From the NCBI RefSeq assembly GCF_040807025.1, contig NC_090942.1:78411987-78475986 (forward strand): a DNA stretch of 64,000 bases, given 5' to 3'. This document shows, piece after piece, positions 12,901 through 21,035 of this stretch (position 1 is its first letter; the number at the start of each line of letters is the position of its first letter). The notes under the pieces were generated by a model. That model saw only the letters and a list, made by a program, of their open reading frames with translations. It was not told the DNA's origin and did no database searches. Both the position numbers and the translations under genes were made by a program. This DNA comes from Struthio camelus (Eukaryota; Chordata; Aves; Struthioniformes; Struthionidae).

Positions 12901-14875
12901 GTGCAGTGCTGCTGTGCTGGGACCTCTGCCTGAGCCTGAGCCAGCCTTTAGTCCTCACCCCGATGCTCCACTGCTCCATGTGCCTGGCTGCCCTCTCTGT
13001 AGGACATGCCCTGATTTCCTGACCGTCCTTCGGCCTTCCAGCCATATTTCTTCTCCACCATCTAGATTTAACTTGCTCTCTACTGGTATCTTGACCTTGG
13101 TTTGTGCGTCAGCCAGAGGCAGCAACTGAACCCTGCGAGACCTGATCGCAGCACTTCATGCCCTGGCAGCTGGTGCTGGTGGTGGCAGTGGCTCATGGAA
13201 AAAACCCATCTTGCTTTCAAGGGAAGATGAGTACCAAGGAGAAAAGACAACCATTTGGGAGGAGTGGGGCAAATACCCTAAAAATTCCTGAATGTTTAGT
13301 ACTCTCTGGCCATTACTCCCTCATTTGGAGGTGGCTGTTTGGGCAATTTTTTGACATTTTCATGGTGCCCGAACTACTTTGTTTAACTATTTTGCAAATC
13401 AAAGTGGTTGTGAGCATCAGTGGGTCAAATCTGCCAGATATTTGCCTTAATTTCCCAGCTATAGAATGGGTAGCTGTTGGGAAACAGTTTCCCATGGCTA
13501 AATTTACATTTTAAATCTGTCTCTGAGGTAACTGGGTCTAGGTGTAGAAGAACCAATGCTGATCCTGCCTGTTTCAGGCTGTTATCTTACTGGGAATGCT
13601 ATGATAGTAAGCAGCTTTCTATGAACCCTGGAAAACTTAGAAATATATTTCACAGTTCAGTTATCTAGGTAAAATGTCTCTTTCTTCAGGATGCATTATT
13701 TCACAGCAGTTAGTCTTTGGGGCAGCAGAAGGTTCTGTTGCAACATATAAAATCATAAAAGAGAAAGATAAAATAATATAGTAAAAAAGGCAGAAAGAAA
13801 GGTTTGAAAGGTGACTGAAAATATCAGATGAAGTGGAGAGGTCATAGACTGTTATCCAGTATGGGGTGAGGGGGAAAGGCAGGGAGGCCCTGGCAGTGGT
13901 TCTTCAAAACAGGCAGTAGGTGTTTTCCTCGGTCCTCACATTAATTACATGTAGTCTGTTAACTGTTTTTTGTCCTCTTAGTTCCTCGAGTGTTTTTTAA
14001 AACATCTTTTCTTCTTAATTCTGTTTCCATAGATATTGTTCGCTGTGTATTTTTACTTCCTCCTCCTCCTTCTTCCTTATCTATTTACCCTTTCCTTTCG
14101 CCTCTTTGGCTTCTCTGTGTTTTGCCTTCTCCCCTACAGTCCCTGGATTACATGTCTGTGGTATTTCCTGATATTTTATTATAGTAATAGGATGGGACGT
14201 GCTAGCAGAAAACCTTTTGTGGAGAGCTACCAGAACTGTCTAGCATGGTAAGAGTTATTAGGGTAATATTAGAAAATGATTGATAATAGAAAACTCAGAG
14301 TCTGCTAGGGGAATTTAAATTTTGTTTATTTGCCGATTATATGATTGCAGAGTTGCTGGCACGTGAGGTTCAGTGCCGCACATGATGTGTGAAGTTACCT
14401 GCTCGCTGCTTCTATGGCTAGTGCAGTCATTGGTGAAAACTCAGAAGATACGATACCAATGACGTTGTTGCCAGGAGCGAGTATTTCCAAAGCCCTTATC
14501 CCAGGCCTCAGACAGAAGCGGCCTTCCTCTGTGACTAAATTTAGATGGGGAAGGGAAGATAGGAACTACCTTTCTTCTGTTTCCCAGAGAAGTTTAGCTG
14601 TGACTGTCGTATCATGAAGGTGTTTGAAGCGCATCATATGGACAAATTTAAAAAGCTTGACTTGGGGAGATCACACCTCTGTGGGTTTTCTGTTGCTGTT
14701 CTTACAGACTCAAAGACGAGAAGGCTTTTGTTCCTTTGATGGCAAACAAGGAGGGAGAACTAGAAGCAAATTAAGAATTTCTGCTTTTTTTTCCACAGAT
14801 GTTGTCAACTTGGATCTGAAATCTACCCTCAGGGTTCTGTACAACCTCTTCACAAAGTACAAGAATGTCGAGTGA
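887..14875 (+). CDS. PARVB: Beta-parvin, 3' part of gene (six exons, C-terminal CH2 domain)
   Basis: Spliced CDS join(887..906, 2754..2815, 4734..4802, 7094..7195, 10331..10403, 14799..14875); the gene begins upstream of the window. The 403 nt encode the last 133 residues and end ..FTKYKNVE, the known vertebrate beta-parvin C terminus. They cover the linker end (MMMGRF) and the second calponin-homology domain (ERDAFDTLFDHAPDKL to the end), with the conserved FADGVYLVLLMGLLEDYFV block. In the family this CH2 domain binds the ILK pseudokinase domain and paxillin LD motifs, placing the protein in the ILK-PINCH-parvin complex at focal adhesions. CH1 and the N-terminal exons are not in the window. 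Every junction keeps the frame and has GT/AG ends. No disabling change is seen. The paralogue PARVG follows about 10 kb downstream in the same orientation. Confidence 0.96.
907..2753 (+). other. PARVB: PARVB intron with C14 and poly-T tracts
   Basis: Holds a T16 run at 1779-1794, a C14 run at 1887-1900 and a T15 run at 2702-2716. Nothing coding is seen on either strand. Confidence 0.8.
1887..1900. repeat. C14 homopolymer
   Basis: Fourteen consecutive C in a PARVB intron. Confidence 0.95.
2754..2815 (+). CDS. PARVB: PARVB exon, start of CH2 domain
   Basis: Encodes (E)RDAFDTLFDHAPDKLSVVKK in phase 2, 62 nt. Donor is aag/gtaaaa. The acceptor is unusual: the T-rich tract (2702-2716) lies about 40 bases upstream and the bases just before the AG are A-rich (gtaaaaccag). 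This exon opens the CH2 domain. Confidence 0.95.
2816..4733 (+). other. PARVB: PARVB intron
   Basis: No exon-like, RNA-like or recognisable repeat sequence noticed. Short open frames here lack coding character. Confidence 0.8.
4734..4802 (+). CDS. PARVB: PARVB exon, CH2 helix region
   Basis: 69 nt, 23 codons, phase 0 at both ends: SLITFVNKHLNKLNLEVTEL then ETQ. Acceptor ttctttcgtag, donor cag/gtagga. The matching PARVG exon at 35356-35424 is also 69 nt. Confidence 0.96.
4803..7093 (+). other. PARVB: PARVB intron
   Basis: Ordinary intron sequence with an A-rich tract near 6750 and a T run near 6303. Nothing else supported. Confidence 0.8.
7094..7195 (+). CDS. PARVB: PARVB exon, CH2 core (FADGVYLVLLMG)
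   Basis: 102 nt, 34 codons, phase 0 to 0. Starts FADGVYLVLLMGLLEDYFVP and ends TPESFDQK. It holds the most conserved CH-domain core motif (ADG..L..L). Acceptor ttctgtttag, donor aag/gtgggt. The PARVG counterpart is 36358-36459, also 102 nt. Confidence 0.97.
7196..10330 (+). other. PARVB: PARVB intron
   Basis: A 100-codon open frame at 8402-8704 (+) has no family I recognise and is treated as chance. An AT-rich stretch of repeated ATAATGAT-like words lies at 10107-10160. Nothing else noted. Confidence 0.8.
10331..10403 (+). CDS. PARVB: PARVB exon, CH2 domain (VHNVSFAFELMQDGG)
   Basis: 73 nt, phase 0 in and phase 1 out: VHNVSFAFELMQDGGLKKPK then ARPE plus one base. Acceptor cctttttcag, donor gaag/gtatgg. 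This is the exon from which the alternative 3' exons discussed at 14140 and 18303 would branch, since both need a phase-1 donor. Confidence 0.96.
12830..12867. repeat. Inverted repeat, 10-bp stem
   Basis: tgctggaggc (12830-12839) and gcctccagca (12858-12867), 18-base loop, inside the GC-richer block of the last PARVB intron. Confidence 0.8.
14140..14247 (+). other. Possible alternative or poison exon in last PARVB intron
   Basis: A roughly 90-base pyrimidine-rich tract ends in ctacag at 14134-14139. A consensus-like donor atg/gtaaga starts at 14248. If spliced from the phase-1 donor at 10403, the 108-nt exon adds ten residues (VPGLHVCGIS) and then a TGA, replacing the C-terminal helix of CH2. 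Splice-site quality is seen; use is inferred. Confidence 0.25.
14799..14875 (+). CDS. PARVB: PARVB terminal coding exon
   Basis: 77 nt with stop: completes Asp, then VVNLDLKSTLRVLYNLFTKY and KNVE, TGA at 14873-14875. Acceptor ttttttttccacag. The C-terminal helix closes the CH2 domain. The PARVG counterpart is 41306-41385. Confidence 0.97.
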
Positions 14876-14950
14876 TCCTGGAAGCTGCCGAGGTGTTCAT
14901 CCTTGCAACCTCTTTAGGAAAAAAATACAATAAAAACACCTTCTGCGTGC
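14876..14950 (+). other. PARVB: PARVB 3' UTR (short form)
   Basis: From the stop codon to the likely cleavage region, about 15-20 bases after the AATAAA at 14929-14934. A T/G-rich stretch follows (about 14945-15010), as expected for a downstream element. The exact cleavage point is inferred. Longer 3' ends using later signals cannot be excluded. Confidence 0.6.
14929..14934 (+). terminator. PARVB: PARVB polyadenylation signal AATAAA
   Basis: Canonical AATAAA 54 bases after the stop, followed by a T/G-rich stretch. The 3' UTR would be unusually short, about 75 nt. Confidence 0.65.
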
Positions 14951-17900
14951 TCCCTTTGTGCCTTATGCTATACTTCATGCATTCTTTCTGCTCTTGATGT
15001 GGTCTTTCTCTAGCTCCTTGTATGACGATCCCACTAAAAATAATGCATGTGTATTCTGTAGGTCACTTTTGAAAAAGCGTTGATATTTCATACTTTTGCC
15101 AAAAGACACTGTTGAGTCTATTGTGCGTTACGGTCAGCAAATGTTCTTCTTGTGATAAAGGAAATATACCACTAACTAATTTAATAAGCAGGGAAAACAT
15201 GAGAGCTTCCTCATGACTGTAGCCTCTTTGATGATATGCTAGATTTTCTTTTGCAAATTTCTTGGTTGCTGTTGGCATGGCATTGGATAATTTTTCGGGC
15301 TTAAGTGCTAGCAATAGAAAATCAACATTGGAATTTATTTAGAAGCTGAGCCTTTTCTGTTAAATAAGGGTTTTGTATGTTCTCCTGGGAGGTGGGGGGG
15401 GTTACAGGCACCATATGAAGCTACCTAGCAAAAGCCTTGAAGGTTTCTTCAGTTTTTGTGTTAACCTCATACTACCCAGTGTTATTTCCATTCAGTGTTT
15501 ACACAGAATAAGTCTTGCAATGGGATGACCATCTAATCATATCTGCTTTTATTTCTTCTCCTTTGCAGGAGAGATTTGGTTGCTAAGGCTGCAGTCATTC
15601 TTTAAGTGTGCAGCTTGAATCAGGTTAGTCGGGAACTAGTCAAATATGCATACACTGGATTAATGCATTTCCCCCCCAGTCATTTCCAAAATGTGTGTGA
15701 GGATTAATGACTGTTATTGACAGCTTGATGGTTTGAAGGCTGACTCTTCTTTTCATGTAGCTGAGTTAAAGGGTCAGATTCCTGCTGAAGTTATTGGCAG
15801 CTATACAGTTCTGGAGCTCAGGCATTTGTAAACAGTTTTATGTATCTTCTTTCCTAAAGAGTAAAATTGAATTCCTGTATGAATAAGAGCTTGCCTTTAC
15901 TTCTGGATTGCACTGGACTATGCCAGATGTGTGGTGTATGTACGTAGTGCAAGCCAATGGTTAGCACTCAGATTTGAAGCTCTTCAGTGATATTCAGTTA
16001 TGCTTTAAATTCAGAGTTGCCTTGTCTCATCCCAAGAGATACTCTGCTAGGCTCTGGCCTAGTTCTGTAGTCTTTTAAGCTGTTATGGGTTTTAGTGGGA
16101 ATCTGATTTAAGAAAGGATTGCTAGATTTATCCTGGAGATTCTAGTTACCTCATAGCACCTAATGGGTTTCATGTGTAGAGCTGCTCCTGGCTTTTGCTG
16201 TGTTAGACAGAGTACAGGGAGGCTGTGCTGGAATATGAGTAGTCTGAGTAAATTTTTGAGAAAAGCTGTTCAGAGGAAATGGGATTGTAATTTCAAGAAT
16301 AAATTATTCATGAAATATGTATGTACTAGAACTGCTTTCCTTGAAATGCATAGAGAGAGATTTGACCACTGAACTGCTGCTTTTATATATCACATCAGGG
16401 ACTTCTTTTTATGGACAGCTATGATTTTATGTGAATTATAAGACAGAGTACCCCAAAGAGGAAGCAGATACTATTGCTCTGTCCCAGGGGCTCGCTTGAG
16501 TCTTCTTGCGAGCAGGCTCCTATTTTTCCCTAAGAACAGACTTCTTACACCAAGTTTCATTTACTCTTCTACGTTCAAGAGGAAACGTGCTATCTGAATT
16601 ATTGTATAATGGAGATTTTTTTCCTTCCTTCAACATTTTTTTAATCTCAAAAATGTGGGGGAAAAATGGGCTTCTGCCTCTTTATGTTTTTGGGTTCTGA
16701 GTTCTAGTATTGACTTATTTGTGTCACTTCTGCATTTCCCCCCCTGCCCAAAGGTGGAAGGAGGTTTCAGTTTTTTTCCATGATAAATTCAGGTCCCATC
16801 TACTGCAGAAGGTTCTGTGGGGAATCAGTGCTTTTGTGTACTTTAGGAGAGAGCTGATCTCACTGTTTATACAGTGCCTAGTACAGTAGGACTGGAAATT
16901 CGAATGGGGCCATTAGACTCTACCGTGGTGCCATCAGTTATTTTAGAGGAGACTTGCAGAGGCACTGCAGGCAGCTGGGACTTTCAGCAGTCCTGAAAGT
17001 TAATGAAATTGGTCTAACTCTCTCTTGTGCTGTGAAATAGGGGTATCATGAGACCAGAAGCTGGAAGATGATTGACTGAAAGGTCTCTCAAACTTTCCAT
17101 TTAAGTCAGTGTATTAGTGGGAAACAAGAAGTCTATTAAGAAGCTGTCATTCCACCCACCTCCCTTCAGCTGAGGTGGAAGTGCCAGTGCTGTGCATATT
17201 ACCTGAGGTGCTGGAAAAGTCCTCTGGAGAATCTCGTTTTGAAATTACTGGCAATACTAATATCAAAAGCAAAAGGAAAATAGCAAGAGGAGGTTGGGAA
17301 GAGCAGTTTGGGGTTGGGGGAGTTCATTATTTCCGAGAAGGAGATTTGTAATTGGTATCTTCATTGCATGTGACGAGGCGTGAGCATGTCAAGTTTTAAA
17401 AGAATCTCTCTTTTGTTGGATTAGATTTTTCTGGTCACTTTCCAGAAACCGAAATCCCTTCTTTACAGCCTGAGGCATAGGTTCTTTTTGGTATTCCTTA
17501 TATTAATATCCTGTCAAGTTGAGTTTGCAGGCTTGGTGTCCTGGACAGGTTGGAGGCAGGTGTCACATCCTGTGGGTTTTATTATGTTTTTAAATCTGCT
17601 GGTAAATGTTGTACAGGGAAAATATGCTCTTCCTTCCTTCCTTAGCTCCTTGCTGTCTAGCCAGGTGACTCTTCTTGCAGACACTGTCTTTATTGTTAAC
17701 TGAATTAGGAGGGGGAAAGCATTTATCTGAACTGGAGCTTCATCCCAAGCAAACTAGTTTACAGGAAGGGTAATGCGGATAAAACCTTCCCTAAGTACCT
17801 GTTTTTTCCATGCCTTTCTGTTACATAGGCGTGACGCTTATCTCTTTTTCCCTCAAAAAGATAAGGCAATGTTAAAAATGTTATTCATGAGCTTTTTGCG

Positions 17901-18302
17901 TAACTGGAGTTTTAGACATCTTCCCTCAGGGACCAGTAGAGTAGATTTGCATCCTACTGAGTTCTTCTGGAATACTGAATGTTCTGCAGCATTAAAGCTC
18001 CCACATTTGTAAGGACTTAAGGAAACACATATCTTTTCCAGCCTATGCAACTTGCCTTTTAGATGCATCTGCTTGACATATTCAATTCCAGTAAGCTGTA
18101 TTACCACAGAAGAAGCCCAGCTCTCAGCTGCATCCTATTTCTCAAGATGGAAAAGCAACAATGGCAGATTTTTTTTTTTTGATCAGTGTAAAACCTTATA
18201 GGGCTTCCTACCCCTCTCCCCCAAAACCTAGTGCTTTCAGTATTATGTATTTTTAAAGAATCTTTTCTACTGTTTTTAACAGTGTTTACTCTGAATTTCT
18301 AG
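14951..18302. other. PARVB-PARVG intergenic interval, first part
   Basis: No recognisable gene, RNA or named repeat. One exon-like segment lies at 15569-15623, with a good pyrimidine tract and ctttgcag before it and cag/gttagt after it. Poly-T and short mixed repeats only otherwise. Confidence 0.6.
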
Positions 18303-18388
18303 CTACTAAAAACCAGCTTGCAGATAAAATTCTGGACTTGTCATATGCTGAATACATCCAGCTTTGTGACGAGGGTTGTGTACTGTAA
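18303..18388 (+). other. Possible alternative terminal exon (28-codon tail plus AATAAA)
   Basis: After the acceptor-like ctgaatttctag (AG at 18301-18302) there is an open frame in phase 1, reading A-T-K-N-Q-L then ADKILDLSYAEYIQLCDEG and CVL, with TAA at 18386-18388. AATAAA lies at 18484-18489 (overlapping a second copy), about 100 bases after the stop. The phase fits the PARVB donor at 10403, so a transcript skipping the normal last exon could use it. The peptide is not a known parvin tail and I do not recognise it. Another reading frame is also open here, so coding status is unproven. Confidence 0.3.
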
Positions 18389-20580
18389 GCAAGTTACAAT
18401 GCAATGCTATGTTTGCTAAAAATCACAGCAGGAGTGTTGTAGAAAATCAGTGCATGGTTTGTGACAATTGTAATATTTATTCAAATAAATAAATGATGAT
18501 CACTTGTTTTTCTACATCTTTTTTTGGGCTAAATGGACAAGTCTCGGGGAATAACTTTTGAAGGATGGGCTTCCTACAGGGTCCTACATGTTTGTTGATC
18601 TGTGTAAGGCCTTGTAAAGCAGTGATTATTGATTTCTGGCACTGACAGAGCAATGAGATGTCCATGCAGACACTAACGAGCTTGTCTGTAGGTTTCATTG
18701 TTTTTTTTTTTTTTAATATTGCACTGCTACTGGACATGATCCACTTCTTCACCTTTTCCTTTCCTCAAGAGGAAACTAACTGAGTTACACTGTCTGAAGT
18801 CTGCAGAAGAGTAGAGGCTCAGTCCTTCCGCAGCAGTGTGGAGGAAAGCCGGGCATGCCAAAGCTGGAGTCTTGGAGTGTCTGCAGAGCAGCTGGGAAGC
18901 CAGAAGCCCACGTTTAAGTCTGGAAGACCATTGAAAATGCCTCTGGGTTTTCCTTTTGTCTGGTATGGAGGGAGCAAAGATGGCTGTCTCACAGAGTCCA
19001 TAAAGCAAGGCCTTGTGGAGAACCAAGAAAATGCATTATCAAAACTTGTTAATGGTGGGAGTACCACTGATTCCTTGAATTGTTCGTTGGCTGCTTCTGT
19101 ATGAGTGCCAGGTGTGCGAGGGTGTGTTGTGTGTGCGTGAGGTGTGCTTTGGGAGTGTATGGGGAAGAGCTGGGGTGGGGGGTGAAATGAGGATAAAATC
19201 AGATGCGATTCTGACACACTTTAGTAATGCTCATCTACAGAAGAGTGGGTACCTGATGCACTGGTGACAGCATCACTTCTTGAAGGAAGACGAATACTTG
19301 TGCCTCCTGTATTTCAGACCCTTGTTCTCCTAGCGCTGCGGAGCTGTTTTGTGAACGAGACTTTCAAGGAAGAAGTTAGCTGAGCTCCCAGTGCAATTAG
19401 GGAGAGACCTAGTAGTTACAGATCAATTTCCCACCTTTTAATTCTTTCTGTTCCCTCTACCTGCGGATATGAAAGTGGATTTGTCAAAAGGTCCCCATAG
19501 CATCTTGGAATATACCTTCGTTTTGTTTTTCCTCTCTGCATGCCTAGGCTGCAGTCATGCGCTCCTACAGAGGTAAGGTGCTTTAGAGCTTTTCTAGCCT
19601 GATGCAGTGTCATTGCCCTTTGATCCCTGGATCAGGGATTTTGGGTTAAGTTCTCCTTTGCTAATAGTTCATGGCAGCTGGAAATCTGTCTTCAACCCAC
19701 TTTCATTTATCCCATTTAGCTCATTTCCATGCTGATTTATCAATTCTTGTCCGGGCTATGGAGCTAAAGGCAGGAGTCAGTCCCTTAATAGCATTACAAC
19801 AGACCAGTGTAATTAGTGTGGCTGTTTACTGTCTCATTCTGGGATTTCATGAGGGCTGTAGAGTTACTTTTCATCTCAGGAAGAGCTAACAGCTGCAACT
19901 GGTACTTGGAAATGTCCAGTGAAAATGCTTGCTGCTCTCTAATGAGTGATGGAGAAGGCAAGGCAGAGCGGCAGCACTGCCTAGTGGACACAGCACTCAT
20001 CTCAGATGCAGTTCAGGGCCCTACCTTGGTGTGGCTTGCTAGCTGGCTACGGACAGATCAGTCACCCTTTGACCAAGCTGCTCCTTCTAGCAGCTAGGAA
20101 GAATAGTGTTGATCTGCATTGTAAAATGCTCTAAAGACCATGAGTAGAGGGTGTAATGTAGCATGATGACGTTGTTAGTGGGTTTTTTTTTAATTATATG
20201 CAGAGAAAATGAACACTGTGAGTTGCCCCAAGGATGTGCAATAGCAAGCAGTCATGCTGTGCAGTACTACGGAAGAACGATTGTATCTTCCCAATACTTT
20301 TTGTTATTTCAAGGAGTTGTGGGGACGCGTGTTTCCTCCGTTTGTATTTCTGTTTATTTTTGTCTCCATTAGGGACTAAGCACACAGACAATTGAGTTCC
20401 GGATACTGCCGTGGTTTCGTTTTTAAGGGTAGCCAGCACTGCGTGGTGCAACTTCCCTCTTGCATTTTCTGTGAGCTTTGAGCTGCCCTGCATGGGAGAC
20501 TGCAGCTTCGGCACAAAACTGCTGAAACCTCGGTATCAGTCTCATCCTCTGATCAACTGCATATCGCTTGCTGGGAAAAG
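18389..20580. other. PARVB-PARVG intergenic interval, middle part
   Basis: Includes the AATAAA pair at 18484-18493, a T run near 18701 and a degenerate TG-rich stretch at about 19105-19165. The overlapping frames on both strands at 18.7-19.2 kb lack coding character. Confidence 0.6.
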
Positions 20581-21035
20581 ATCTTGGAAGATCTGGAGAA
20601 TTACTAAAGCAGAGAGCAGTAAGTTTGGGAAAGGGACTTCTTTTGGGTTTAATTTTTTTTTTTAATGTAAAACTTTCTGCATCCACGTGGATTGTTCTTG
20701 CTAGAACAACACCTCTTCTGAGGCTAACGAGCAAAAATGGCACTTGAAACGTCTAGTGCTCAACAAGGAAGTAAAAGTAAGTTTTAAACTGGGTATGCAA
20801 TGTATGTTCTCTTTTTTTTTTTTCTCGTTTGTTTTTTTAATTCTGGTGTGCTGAAGGAGCAACATTAACTGACTTTCCCCGTTTGATTTTTGTTCCCTCC
20901 TCGGAGTGATCTAATTAGCAAACTCTTCTTAGGAAACGTGTTTGAGCTAACGTGGAGTAGGGCTTTTTGTCTTTTTCAAACAGGAAATAAAACAGTTGAA
21001 GCAACTTGGTAACATTAGCTGAAAAAGTAAGTACC
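20581..21035 (+). other. Candidate PARVG 5' exon region
   Basis: Three GTAAGT donors lie within about 410 bases (20619, 20777, 21027). A possible small exon at 20984-21026 has an upstream pyrimidine tract and caaacag. An ATG in strong context (caaaaATGG, 20737) opens 13 codons, MALETSSAQQGSK, up to the 20777 donor. Gamma-parvin genes usually have non-coding upstream exons. Which, if any, are used is not determinable here. Confidence 0.3.

Larger units (their letters stand above)
10404..14798 (+). other. PARVB: PARVB last intron
   Basis: Contains a GC-richer block at about 12.67-13.15 kb with a 151-codon open frame and a 10-bp stem (12830-12839 with 12858-12867). It also has a long pyrimidine tract (14046-14137) ending in a strong acceptor-like AG at 14138-14139. 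The antisense frame 11416-11919 is stop-free for 167 codons but resembles nothing known to me. Confidence 0.75.
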
